Both the position numbers and the translations under genes were made by a program. 64,000 nt of DNA from DATGUP01 sp035301265 (GTDB taxonomy: Bacteria > Bacillota > Bacilli > Bacillales > Amphibacillaceae): contig DATGUP010000020.1 in NCBI GenBank assembly GCA_035301265.1, positions 50,467-114,466 of the forward strand, written 5' to 3'. Numbering within the stretch: the first letter of the stretch is position 1; each line of letters starts with the position of its first letter. Shown here one piece after another: positions 45,474-54,072 of this stretch. The notes beneath the pieces were generated by a model. It saw only the letters and a program-made list of their open reading frames with translations. It made no database searches and was not told where the DNA came from.

Positions 45474-46382
45474 TTAAACATTGTTTGTCTTTAGGCTGCG
45501 TTTGGCTAGTAAGATAAGGTATACCGTCACTGCTTGCTCGAATTGTCGGATATCAATTCCGGTTTTCTCCATAAATTTGTCAAGGCGGTATTGCAGGCTG
45601 TTGCGATGCATGTACAATGCTTTCGCCGCCATGGAGACATTCAAGTTGCAGGCGATGAATGTGGCGATACTTTGCAGTAAGTCTTCATCATCTTTAACCC
45701 CGTTAAGGACTGTATGGATCATATCATTACGAACGGATAGTTCGGTTTGTTCGATTAAGATATAAGGGATCGCTTCAACATATGTAACAACCTGTTTATC
45801 CGAATAGGTAAGGGCTGTTTTAGCACCTTGCAACAACGTGCGGTAGCCAGCTTTAGCCTCGGATATCCGGTACATCATCGGTCCGATGTAAAAAAAGATT
45901 TTGACATATAAATCACTCATTAACACATCGATAATCTGATCATAGGAAATGTTCTCTTCGGGCAACACCGATTGTTCTTCAATGATAATTCCCGAATGCT
46001 CGTTTTCCCACAAGATCGGAATGGGTCTAGCGAATAGTTCGTTGATCGCTTCTTTGAAAGACTGAGGAGTGATTTGATTGGGTTGGATGTAAAAATAAAT
46101 AAACCGGTAGGCATAGTTGTTCAGGGACTTTTCTTGTATATTGTTGTTATCGATCCATGTTTTCCATTGTATTTCTGCGTTTGTTGGCTCGGGCAGTTGA
46201 ATATTATACGGCTCGAGGAAGGTGTGCAATAAAGCATGATCTTTTTGGGTTAATTCTTGCTTGTCAATGCCAATGATATCGCCTTCTGCAGTTATAAACC
46301 ATTGATAGTTGTTTCGATCGAGCACTTTGTCTGCTGCATAAACGGTTAATGATGGAAAGATTTTTTTCAGTCGTTTGAGCAT
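45474..46382 (-). CDS. PucR/CdaR-type transcriptional regulator
   Basis: 302 residues. The C-terminus (about 240-298) is a PucR-type helix-turn-helix: FIACNLNVSMAAKALYMHRNSLQYRLDKFMEKTGID. The N-terminal part has no domain I can name with confidence; a GGDEF-like PucR middle region is plausible. It diverges from yheA. Its targets are not evident from context. Confidence 0.8.
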   Translation of the reverse strand: MLKRLKKIFPSLTVYAADKVLDRNNYQWFITAEGDIIGIDKQELTQKDHALLHTFLEPYNIQLPEPTNAEIQWKTWIDNNNIQEKSLNNYAYRFIYFYIQPNQITPQSFKEAINELFARPIPILWENEHSGIIIEEQSVLPEENISYDQIIDVLMSDLYVKIFFYIGPMMYRISEAKAGYRTLLQGAKTALTYSDKQVVTYVEAIPYILIEQTELSVRNDMIHTVLNGVKDDEDLLQSIATFIACNLNVSMAAKALYMHRNSLQYRLDKFMEKTGIDIRQFEQAVTVYLILLAKRSLKTNNV

Positions 46383-46543
46383 ATCACCGATTTCCTTTTA
46401 ATTTTTTCTCATTTTCCTTCATTATACCAATGATCGTACTGGATAGGAATTTATCGAAAATGGTATACATGAACACATCTGTTTGATATAGTGAGTTTAG
46501 TCCATACGGTTCGTTGGAGCTGGAAATTAAAGGAGGAAATTGC

Positions 46544-46894
46544 GTGTCAAACATGTATGATAGTGCGTATAACTTAGAGAAAGCCATTCGGGAAAGCGAT
46601 GCGTTCAAAAACTTAAAAGAAGCGTATGAAGCTGTTATGTCAGACGATTCCGCGCGAGATATGTTTCACCGCTTTCGCGATACACAAATGCAACTGCAAG
46701 AAAAGCAGATGAATGGTGAAGATATTACCGAAGAAGAGGTGGAAAAAGCGCGCCATATTGTTGAACTCGTTCAACAGCATGACGGTATAGCGAATTTGAT
46801 GGAAAAAGAAGAACGTTTCAATCTCATTATCAATGATATTAGCCGGATTATAACCAAACCATTAGAAGAGCTGTACGGCAGCTCGAAGGATTGA
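46544..46894 (+). CDS. yheA: YheA/YmcA/YlbF family protein
   Basis: 116 residues, all helical (UPF0342). NLEKAIRESDAFKNLKEAYEAV, QLQEKQMNGEDITEEEVEKA and ITKPLEELYG match YheA. Relatives YlbF and YmcA belong to the Y-complex that modulates RNA decay and development, but YheA itself is uncharacterised. The start is GTG at 46544, after AAAGGAGG. Confidence 0.88.
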   Translation: MSNMYDSAYNLEKAIRESDAFKNLKEAYEAVMSDDSARDMFHRFRDTQMQLQEKQMNGEDITEEEVEKARHIVELVQQHDGIANLMEKEERFNLIINDISRIITKPLEELYGSSKD

Positions 46895-46911
46895 AGTCAG
46901 CAATGGCAAAG

Positions 46912-46943
46912 CTCGTGGATAGTAGGTGTTCCGCGAGTTTTTA
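46912..46943 (+). terminator. Terminator after yheA
   Basis: CTCGTGGA/TCCGCGAG stem followed by TTTTTATT. Confidence 0.72.
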
Positions 46944-46966
46944 TTATTTGGTAAGTCTGATTAACC

Positions 46967-47098
46967 ATGGAAGTTTTGTATATTTTAGCGGTGCTTATCG
47001 TAGTCGTTGTCGTCGGATGGAAAATGACTTTTCTGGGAAAAAGTATCCTCCGGTCGGTTATGAAAAATAAAACTTTCTGCAGCCACTTCTTACTATAA
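46967..47098 (+). CDS. Possible 43-residue single-helix membrane peptide
   Basis: ATG frame of 44 codons with a hydrophobic helix (VLYILAVLIVVVVVGWKM) and a basic tail. It lies between two terminators and stops inside the second, as a tiny gene would. No convincing ribosome site precedes the ATG, so it may be chance. Confidence 0.3.
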   Translation: MEVLYILAVLIVVVVVGWKMTFLGKSILRSVMKNKTFCSHFLL

Positions 47099-47116
47099 AC
47101 GTAGAAGTGGTTTTTT
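47083..47116 (+). terminator. Terminator before the fetAB-like pair
   Basis: CCACTTCT/AGAAGTGG stem followed by six T. Confidence 0.8.
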
Positions 47117-47206
47117 CAGATCTATTAGAATGGCATTGTCTTGGGTAACCTATATGCATAAGCGAGTATCGTTTTCAAGAAACTTATAGGTGAGGATGTG
47201 ACATCT

Positions 47207-47938
47207 GTGTCAGTAGATGAATCCGGTGCGATCCGTTTCGATCATGTCGATTATTCAACGGATGGCACACATATATTGAAAGACATCACCGGTTATTTTC
47301 CGAATGGTAAGATAACGACACTTATCGGCCCGTCTGGCGCGGGGAAAACGACATTATTTAGGTTGTGCAATGGGCTTGTTTCACCGGATGCGGGCAATAT
47401 TTATGTGCAAGGTAAAGCCATTGATCGCTATGACCCTGTGGTATTGCGCCGGACCGTCGGGCTAGCCCTACAACAGGCACCTATGATTAGAGGGACAGTT
47501 AAGAAAAATCTAGCGCTTCCACTTACACTGCAAGGAGAGACGATGTCGGATGAACAAGCAAAAGAACTTCTTAATATGGTCGGGTTGGACGAACAATTTT
47601 TATACCGAGATTCAAAGGGGTTATCAGGCGGTCAGCAGCAGAAGCTCTCAATCGCCCGTACGCTTGTTAATCAGCCTGCGATATTATTATTGGATGAAAT
47701 TACATCATCGCTTGATCAAGTATCCCAACACGATATTGAAACATTGATCAAGCAGATTAATCAGACGTACGAAACGACGATCGTTTGGATTACTCACAAT
47801 TTGCAGCAAGCTATTGACATCGGTGATTATGCATGGGTTTTGATCGATGGGAAAGTAGCGGAATCCGGAGAGAGCAGCTTGCTTCACCATCCTGAAAATA
47901 GATCAGTCCAACAGTTTGTAAAAGGAGAAATAGAATGA
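47207..47938 (+). CDS. FetA-like ABC transporter ATPase (YjkB-like)
   Basis: About 243 residues. Walker A GPSGAGKTT near 43, signature LSGGQQQK near 140 and Walker B ILLLDEITSSLDQ near 160. With the next gene it forms a FetAB/UPF0014-type pair (YjkB-YjkA in B. subtilis), linked in E. coli to iron export. GTG at 47207 is chosen as it lies ten bases after AGGTGAGG; a GTG at 47198 abuts that site. The stop overlaps the permease start by four bases. Confidence 0.85.
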   Translation: MSVDESGAIRFDHVDYSTDGTHILKDITGYFPNGKITTLIGPSGAGKTTLFRLCNGLVSPDAGNIYVQGKAIDRYDPVVLRRTVGLALQQAPMIRGTVKKNLALPLTLQGETMSDEQAKELLNMVGLDEQFLYRDSKGLSGGQQQKLSIARTLVNQPAILLLDEITSSLDQVSQHDIETLIKQINQTYETTIVWITHNLQQAIDIGDYAWVLIDGKVAESGESSLLHHPENRSVQQFVKGEIE

Positions 47939-48702
47939 GTTATCTCACATTATCGATGACGCTTATTTTTGTACTGATTCCTATTGTTTTGTCAAAAATG
48001 TTCAGGCTGGAACTGGAAAAGGATGTATTAATCGCCACAGTTCGATCGATTATTCAATTGCTTGCCGTTGGCTATGTACTCGCTTTTGTGTTTGATACAG
48101 AAAAATGGCTGTATATGTTTCTGATGGTTGTGCTCATGATTGTCGCTGCTACACATAACGCTATGCGAAAAGGGATCGCAATTAAAGGAATTGTTTGGAA
48201 GCTTGTTGTAACATTTTTAGCTGTCGAAGTGTTAACGCAAGGAATTCTTATCGGTTTTGGTATTACACCGGCCACGGCCCAGTATATTATTCCGATTAGC
48301 GGTATGGTAATCGGCAATTCGATGGTTTTGTCTATTTTATTTCTCAACCGTTTTACATCAGAAATCGAATCTCATCGATATGAAGTAGAACTCATTTTGT
48401 CACTCGCTGGCACTCCAAAGCAGGCTATTCATCGACAGCTCATCTCCTCGATTAAAGCGAGTACGATTCCAACCATTGAAAAGCAAAAAACGATCGGCCT
48501 TGTTCAGCTTCCTGGTATGATGGGTGGACAAATCATCGCCGGTGCAGATCCTGTGCAGGCAGTGATGTTTCAACTGCTCGTCCTCTTTCTCATATTAACA
48601 ACCGCTTTGGTAACAAGTATCATGATTGGATTTTTATCTTACCCGACTTTGTTCAATAGGCGGATGCAGATGATCGGTGCTCTTAGTGGCGAAAAGGATT
48701 AA
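47935..48702 (+). CDS. FetB-like permease (UPF0014, YjkA-like)
   Basis: 255 residues with six to seven helices; the conserved ATVRSIIQLLAVGYVLAFVF start, PISGMVIGNSM and LPGMMGGQIIAGADPVQA segments define UPF0014. It is the membrane partner of the preceding ATPase, probably a metal or small-solute exporter. Confidence 0.88.
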   Translation: MSYLTLSMTLIFVLIPIVLSKMFRLELEKDVLIATVRSIIQLLAVGYVLAFVFDTEKWLYMFLMVVLMIVAATHNAMRKGIAIKGIVWKLVVTFLAVEVLTQGILIGFGITPATAQYIIPISGMVIGNSMVLSILFLNRFTSEIESHRYEVELILSLAGTPKQAIHRQLISSIKASTIPTIEKQKTIGLVQLPGMMGGQIIAGADPVQAVMFQLLVLFLILTTALVTSIMIGFLSYPTLFNRRMQMIGALSGEKD

Positions 48703-48982
48703 GTTTTACAACAAGCTAGTGGAACGGCGGCATTGAGTTAGGTTACGCTCCTTGCTAGATTGCAGTATAAACCTACTTGCGTAAAAGGAAGCTGATCCTT
48801 TAAAAACGTATTTTCTTGAAAATGGAATACGAAATCGGCTTTTGAGTATTCCTTAAGGTCAATCATGCCACTTTTGTACAAATATAATCGATTCTGTTTA
48901 TAAAGAGGGGAGCATCTATAATTAAAAAAAGTTCGTTGCATTATTCTGAGATGTTTGACAAGACTTGCCCTCTTGTTATATA
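48703..48982. other. Non-coding stretch before the catabolic island
   Basis: AT-rich; no gene or RNA can be supported. Frames here lack ribosome sites. Confidence 0.4.
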
Positions 48983-49007
48983 TTTAATTCAACAATGTTG
49001 AATTAAA
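48983..49007. promoter_or_regulatory. Palindromic operator candidate, copy 1
   Basis: Perfect 11-base arms, TTTAATTCAAC-AAT-GTTGAATTAAA, 167 bases upstream of the HMG-CoA lyase gene. Its core ATTCAAC-N3-GTTGAAT recurs at 51269. Confidence 0.62.
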
Positions 49008-49173
49008 AGAAACTCAGATGAATGATATATGATAATATCATAACTTGTCTTCAATTTATGCACTAATGAAAATAGATAAAATAAACTGTAGCATACACTT
49101 TTTTTAACGCCACACATGAAAACGGATTCACCAATTAGCGAAACCTCAGCTTATAATGTGAGGAGGGTTTAAA

Positions 49174-50079
49174 ATGGCACGTTGGCCAGAGTTTGTACAG
49201 ATTAAAGAAGTTGGACCACGTGATGGTTTGCAGAATGAGAAGAAACGCATTACAACAGCAGATAAGGTCGCATGGATCAATCAGCTGTCGGCATCGGGTG
49301 TCACGGAAATCGAGTATTCCTCATTCGTCCACCCGAAATGGGTGCCGCAACTCTCGGATGCGCATGAAGTCGGGCGAAAAATCAAGCGCTATCCGGGGGT
49401 GCGCTATTCCGCGCTTGTTCCCAACATGAAAGGGCTGGAACTCGCTTTGGAAGCAGGCATTGACGGGGCATCGGTATTTATGTCGGCAAGTGAGACTCAT
49501 AATAAGAAAAATATCAACAAATCGATCGATGAAACGTATCCGGTTTTGCGCGAAGTGATCCAAGAGGCAAAACGGGCCGGCAAACATGTGACAGGATATG
49601 TGTCGACTGTTTTCGAATGCCCGTATGAAGGCAAGATCAAGCCGGAGGAAGTAATTCGTGTGTGTGAACGCTTAGTGGCAGACGGTGCCGATGATCTTTC
49701 GCTCGGCGATACGATCGGCACTGCGGTCCCTTCCCAAGTTGAGGAGCTCCTTGATGCGGTGTTGGCGCGTTTTCCGGCTGAAAAAATCATCATGCATTTT
49801 CACGACACTCGCGGCATGGCGATCGCCAATATTCTAACATCACTCGCATACGGCATCACCCGCTTTGACAGTTCAGTCGGCGGGCTTGGCGGCTGTCCGT
49901 ACGCCCCGGGAGCAGCCGGCAATGTCGCCACAAACGACGTTTTGTACCTCTTGCATGGACTCGGCATCGAAACCGGCATCAATGAGGATAAGATGCGTGA
50001 AGCCGCCTTCTATATCCAGAACAAACTGGGCAAATCCTTGCCGAGCAAATCGCTCGCGGCAGTGGCCGCGCAGGAGTGA
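49174..50079 (+). CDS. Hydroxymethylglutaryl-CoA lyase
   Basis: 301 residues; a TIM-barrel lyase that splits HMG-CoA into acetoacetate and acetyl-CoA. EVGPRDGLQNE near 12-22 holds the catalytic Arg and metal-binding Asp, MHFHDTRG near 208 supplies His ligands, and GGLGGCPYAPGAAGN near 235 is the signature with the flexible-loop Cys. G+C is visibly higher than in its neighbours, with many GCG, GGC and CCG codons, which suggests separate acquisition. GGAGGG precedes the ATG. No leucine-catabolism genes (methylcrotonyl-CoA carboxylase and so on) are next to it. Confidence 0.93.
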   Translation: MARWPEFVQIKEVGPRDGLQNEKKRITTADKVAWINQLSASGVTEIEYSSFVHPKWVPQLSDAHEVGRKIKRYPGVRYSALVPNMKGLELALEAGIDGASVFMSASETHNKKNINKSIDETYPVLREVIQEAKRAGKHVTGYVSTVFECPYEGKIKPEEVIRVCERLVADGADDLSLGDTIGTAVPSQVEELLDAVLARFPAEKIIMHFHDTRGMAIANILTSLAYGITRFDSSVGGLGGCPYAPGAAGNVATNDVLYLLHGLGIETGINEDKMREAAFYIQNKLGKSLPSKSLAAVAAQE

Positions 50080-50114
50080 GCGCACTCGCCGTAGCCAGAG
50101 GCACCGGAAGCGGC

Positions 50115-50173
50115 AAAAAGCTGTTATTCTCTCTTTAGTGAAGGTCATCACGACGGGAGGGTAACAGCTTTTT
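50115..50173 (+). terminator. Terminator after the lyase gene
   Basis: Perfect 12-base AAAAAGCTGTTA arms around a long loop, the distal arm ending in TTTTT. Confidence 0.65.
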
Positions 50174-50560
50174 AGGGTGCCTGTGGAATACCTTTTCCTT
50201 AATAAGTTTTAGAAGACACGTTTGCCATCTTTCCTTGAGTGCAACAACGATTCAAAAAGTACCTTGAGTTGCTGAAAACCCATGCATAGATGGTCCGCAA
50301 ATGATGTTTCTTTGGGCAACTCGAGCGATCAGTTGGTTGTTGTGGCGGATGCTAAATAATGTGTATTTTTATAACCATGCCTTTTACACAGTGCATGTTT
50401 TTTTACTGGCATGAAGGACATACAGCATTTTTTCTTGGGAAACTGGAAGACCTGACAGTCGGTCTCTGGCCCTTCTTGACGAATACGATGCGTTATTCTA
50501 TGATGAAATTTATGGTATCAGACAACACGAACCAGCCAGATGTGAAGGGAGCGAACAACG
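50174..50560. other. Non-coding stretch between lyase and regulator
   Basis: No gene can be supported. A short frame near 50462-50562 (LALLDEYDALFYDEIYGIR) has coding-like composition and could be a gene relic, but I cannot name it. Confidence 0.3.
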
Positions 50561-51118
50561 ATAAACTTACAAAACATTGGAAAAAAAATTAAACAAGCGC
50601 GCCTGAAATATAAGAAAACACAGCAGCAAGTTGCAGATGAATGCGGTATTTCCAAAAGTCTCTTGTCCAAAATTGAAAACGGCCAGACCGCATCGGCTGT
50701 CGCCACATTATCCAAAATCAGCGAGGTGTTGGACGTTCCTCTTTCCTGGGTACTGGATGATCAGCCCGAAACCGATCTGATTAAACTTGCCAAATCAGAC
50801 CGGCAATATCACATGGGTGACGAAAACATGGGCTATTCGTATCAGCTTCTTGCCAACAAACGGTTTTCCAATGTTGAACCGACGATCATTAATGTTACCC
50901 CAAAAGATGCTAATGTGCGGAGCGAGCCTTTTACCCATTCCCAGGATGAATTCATCTATATCCTTGAAGGGGCGATCGAGCTGTTTTACAATGGTGAAAA
51001 ACATTACTTAGCAAAAGGGGACAGCGCTTACTTTAAAGGAAAAAATCCGCATATGTATATGCCTGTCGATAATGAAGGAGCTAAACTGTTAACCGTGTTT
51101 ATCGACAGCACGGAATAA
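50561..51118 (+). CDS. XRE-family regulator with C-terminal cupin, ATA start
   Basis: 185 residues if begun at ATA 50561. The HTH_3 domain (IGKKIKQARLKYKKT, VADECGISKSLLSKIENG, about 5-45) is followed by a cupin domain (about 110-180, FTHSQDEFIYILEGAIELFY, then AKGDSAYFKG). The class includes PuuR-like regulators that sense a small carbon compound through the cupin. In-frame stop TGA is at 50543, and no ATG, GTG or TTG occurs before 50663, which lies beyond the recognition helix. AAGGGAG at 50545-50551 stands nine bases before ATA, exactly where a start belongs. It probably controls the surrounding island. Confidence 0.8.
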   Translation: MNLQNIGKKIKQARLKYKKTQQQVADECGISKSLLSKIENGQTASAVATLSKISEVLDVPLSWVLDDQPETDLIKLAKSDRQYHMGDENMGYSYQLLANKRFSNVEPTIINVTPKDANVRSEPFTHSQDEFIYILEGAIELFYNGEKHYLAKGDSAYFKGKNPHMYMPVDNEGAKLLTVFIDSTE

Positions 51119-51154
51119 AGTACCGTCAAAAGTTTATCCATACATCCTTAAGCA

Positions 51155-51186
51155 AACTACCCGATTTCGAAATCGGGTAGTTTTTA
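51155..51186. terminator. Terminator after the XRE-cupin gene
   Basis: Perfect 14-base inverted repeat centred on TTTCGAAA, followed by a T run. Confidence 0.85.
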
Positions 51187-51268
51187 ATTGACAAATTATT
51201 ATTACGATAACGATTTCAACCGTATGTAGAAGTTGGAGCAGTACGCCCGTATTTTTTAATAAACTATA

Positions 51269-51287
51269 CATTCAACATAGTTGAATG
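51269..51287. promoter_or_regulatory. Palindromic operator candidate, copy 2
   Basis: CATTCAAC-ATA-GTTGAATG, perfect eight-base arms with the same core and spacing as the site at 48983-49007. It lies about 190 bases before the small transporter gene. Confidence 0.62.
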
Positions 51288-51477
51288 AAAATAAACACAA
51301 TTGAATCATTTCAAACTATGGACTCTTTTTAAAAAACGTTATATGATAATAGAGATGTTTTATTAAATGTTTTGTGTGAAAATCAATTATAGCATATATT
51401 TGATCGGCCGTATCGATCTTTTCTCCAAACCCATTTGCTGAAATTTTACCATTTAAATCTTTAGAAGGGGTGAGACA

Positions 51478-51726
51478 ATGGGCCCAAAACAAAGCGAAAC
51501 AAACGACCATATCGACATCTGGGGCGACCACGTCAATGTAAAAGATCTGATTATATCAATGATCCTTTGTATTGCATTTGCGCTCGGCGGTTATTTGCTT
51601 GCCTTTGGTAACACACCACCGCTTATATTCGGACTGATCGGTGCGGTGATAGGGTTTATTATATCCAGTATAATTATTAAACCAAAACGTCATATAACGG
51701 TGACAGAGGATGGTGAACGATCATAA
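51478..51726 (+). CDS. Small two-helix protein, probable TctB-like partner
   Basis: 82 residues: a polar N-terminus (about 1-22), two membrane helices (about 24-45 and 49-68) and a basic tail. It ends one base into the TctA-family gene. TctB subunits usually have about 150 residues and four helices, so this would be a minimal version. The identity rests mainly on position and topology. GAAGGGGTGAG precedes the ATG. Confidence 0.68.
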   Translation: MGPKQSETNDHIDIWGDHVNVKDLIISMILCIAFALGGYLLAFGNTPPLIFGLIGAVIGFIISSIIIKPKRHITVTEDGERS

Positions 51727-53078
51727 TGGATACTGTAATGATTTTACAAATGGTTCTCGCTAGTATCGGGGGAGCTGTGCTGTATACATTGATCGGCATT
51801 GCCCCAGGTACAGATGAGACAGCTGTCCTTGCTCCAGTAACGATTGCCCTTGCCTTAATCGGTCTGTCGCCGCATGTGATACTAGCTTTTTTTATAGCGG
51901 CAATCGTCGCTAAAAAATTAACTGACTCGATTCCGGTGGCTGTTGCTGGTATCCCTGGAGGCGTTATGGCAGCCCCTATGGTTGAACATGCTATGGTTTT
52001 GAAAAAACATGGGCTGCCGGATGTGAGTATAAAAAAGATGGCTTCCGGTTCAGTTATAGGTACGCTTGTGTCAATCCCTGTCAGTTTTTTGATCGCGTAT
52101 CTTATTTTGCAGTTTGCAGATAGAGTTGAAGCATACGCGGGATTAATATTTACGCTCGGAGCTGTCTTGCTTGCGCTCATGACCCGGAATAAACTGTTGT
52201 CTTTAATAATCATTCTCCCATTCGCCATGTTGATCATGGGACTTCGGCATTTATACTGGGGGCTTGGTATTGTTCCAGAAGATATAGATATTTTCGTCTC
52301 CTTTTTTTTAGGCATTACAATCGGGCCGATTGCTTTTACCTTGTTTGAATTATTGAATAAACAACTTCGTAAAAAAATGCCTAGCTTCGGTTATAAAGCT
52401 ATTACGATGAAGGATTCCAAAAAGGAAAAAGGTTTTCCTAATCCATTTACCATTTTGACAGGAAAAGAGTCTTTGACGTCTGCAATCGGCAGCTTGCTCG
52501 GTTCAATCACATTTTTTCTTACACCTGTTGGCATGACGGTATTTTGGGGTGAGACGATCACACGCCATATCAAGGATCCGGTCAAACGGGCATCGCGAGC
52601 CATTTCGACGATGGACGGCTTGACGAACGCTTCCTATATTTCTGGCACACTCATCCCGTTGATTGCAATTGGTCTGCCATTATCACCAACGGCGATCGGA
52701 CCAGCGATCGGTTTGTTCAGAGCTCCACCCGTTTTTACCGACGAGCATAATATTCATCATATACTGTCGGCGGGGGAAATTTTAATGGCGACGATTATCG
52801 GTGCTGCTATAGCCTTGTTGTTGACTTATTTCGTCACGGTCAAATTTTCGAACGAAATCTGTGCTTTCGTTTTTAAATACATTCCGCACGAGGCGTTAAT
52901 CGGCTTGTTTTCGGGTCTTGTCGTTATGCTCGCATACATGGATGCCGGTGTTTTGAATATATTTGGCACGTTATTAGTCGCGCTTGTTGCTGGTCTACTG
53001 CATAAAAACGGTGTCAACTACGGTGTGATGTTCATGACTTTATACGCTGCCCCATGGCTGCTCGGGTTATTTAGTTGA
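51726..53078 (+). CDS. TctA-family tripartite tricarboxylate-type transporter permease
   Basis: 450 residues with ten or more helices. The N-terminal GIAPGTDETAVLAP and the IPGGVMAAPMVEHAMVLKKHG stretch correspond to the two conserved TctA blocks, and the second-half repeat TDKxx-like GLPLSPTAIGPAIGLF is present. TctA permeases take up citrate and other carboxylates with a TctC binding protein. No TctC gene is in the window, so either an unlinked one serves it or it works without. It is co-transcribed with the small gene before it. Confidence 0.82.
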   Translation: MDTVMILQMVLASIGGAVLYTLIGIAPGTDETAVLAPVTIALALIGLSPHVILAFFIAAIVAKKLTDSIPVAVAGIPGGVMAAPMVEHAMVLKKHGLPDVSIKKMASGSVIGTLVSIPVSFLIAYLILQFADRVEAYAGLIFTLGAVLLALMTRNKLLSLIIILPFAMLIMGLRHLYWGLGIVPEDIDIFVSFFLGITIGPIAFTLFELLNKQLRKKMPSFGYKAITMKDSKKEKGFPNPFTILTGKESLTSAIGSLLGSITFFLTPVGMTVFWGETITRHIKDPVKRASRAISTMDGLTNASYISGTLIPLIAIGLPLSPTAIGPAIGLFRAPPVFTDEHNIHHILSAGEILMATIIGAAIALLLTYFVTVKFSNEICAFVFKYIPHEALIGLFSGLVVMLAYMDAGVLNIFGTLLVALVAGLLHKNGVNYGVMFMTLYAAPWLLGLFS

Positions 53079-53090
53079 GCTTCATATACT

Positions 53091-53150
53091 CCCCCTCAAG
53101 GTAAGAACAGCTTACAGTTAACTGTTTTAAACCTTGGGGGGGAATTTTTA
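53091..53150 (+). terminator. Terminator after the TctA-family gene
   Basis: CCCCCTCAAGGT and ACCTTGGGGGG arms with a two-base bulge, followed by AATTTTTAT. Confidence 0.7.
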
Positions 53151-53206
53151 TCTCATAACTGTTTCTATCGACTCCTATGCATACAACAGATCTTTGAACA
53201 AATAAT

Positions 53207-53226
53207 ATTATTTAGTTTTAAATAAT
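53207..53226. promoter_or_regulatory. AT-rich palindrome before the SDR-marR operon
   Basis: ATTATTTA-GTTT-TAAATAAT, perfect eight-base arms, 76 bases before the first SDR. This is a plausible site for the MarR regulator encoded in the same operon. Confidence 0.4.
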
Positions 53227-53301
53227 TTAGTACAAAATATTTTAATGTTAAAAGATATAGTGATAAAATATTCACAGAAACTCATTATGGAGGGATTTTC
53301 A

Positions 53302-54057
53302 ATGGCAAAACTCGATGGGAAAGTGGCTATCATCACCGGGGGCGCTGGTGGTATTGGTAAAGGAATAGCAACGGCTTTCGTCAAAGAAGGTGCTAAAGTT
53401 GCGATCGTAGATTTAAATGAAGAGCTCGGACAGAAAACGGTTGAAGCGTTACAACGTTATGAAAAAGATTGCTTATTTATCGCAGCCAATCTCGCTGAGC
53501 ATGAAAAGTTACCGAACATTATTGAAAAAGTCATAGATCAGTTTGGCAGATTGGATATTCTTGTTAATAATGCTCACGCATCTAAAAATATGCCGTTTGA
53601 AGAAACGACGAAGGACCTTCTTGAACTTTCGTTTAATACCGGCTTTTACCCGACGTTTTATTTGATGCAAGCTGCTTTACCATATTTAAAAGAAACAAAA
53701 GGTAAAGTGATTAATTTTGCATCTGGCGCAGGCATCAATGGCAATGTCAATCAGGCATCTTATGCTGCTGCTAAAGAAGCGATTCGGGCGATCTCCCGCG
53801 TGGCGGCCAATGAGTTCGGGGCATACGGTATCAATGTCAATTTGATATCGCCTATTGCTAATACAGAAGGTATACAGGCGTGGGCTAAAGAACATCCAAA
53901 TCATTATGATGCCATGCTTGCAAATATTCCGCTGGGAAGACTTGGTGATCCGGAGAATGACATCGGGCGTGCTGCCGTATTTTTAGCGAGCGAAGATGCT
54001 GATTTTATAACCGGACAGACGATCATGGTGGATGGTGGAACAATAAAATTAAGATAA
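53302..54057 (+). CDS. SDR family dehydrogenase (island copy 1)
   Basis: About 251 residues, classical SDR. TGGAGGIGKG cofactor loop near 12, NNAH near 89 and the catalytic YAAAK near 155. VNLISPIANTEG replaces the usual P-G pair. ATGGAGGG gives the ribosome site and the second ATG at 53302 is the start; the in-frame upstream ATGs at 53245 and 53287 precede or lie on it. It opens an operon with MarR and two more SDRs. The substrate is unknown. Confidence 0.87.
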   Translation: MAKLDGKVAIITGGAGGIGKGIATAFVKEGAKVAIVDLNEELGQKTVEALQRYEKDCLFIAANLAEHEKLPNIIEKVIDQFGRLDILVNNAHASKNMPFEETTKDLLELSFNTGFYPTFYLMQAALPYLKETKGKVINFASGAGINGNVNQASYAAAKEAIRAISRVAANEFGAYGINVNLISPIANTEGIQAWAKEHPNHYDAMLANIPLGRLGDPENDIGRAAVFLASEDADFITGQTIMVDGGTIKLR

Positions 54058-54072
54058 TTTGGTGGAGATAGT

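Noticed and set aside
50663..51118. TTG at 50663 as the start of the XRE-cupin gene
   Set aside because: It begins inside the helix-turn-helix; the upstream frame encodes the rest of the domain and has a properly placed ribosome site before ATA 50561.
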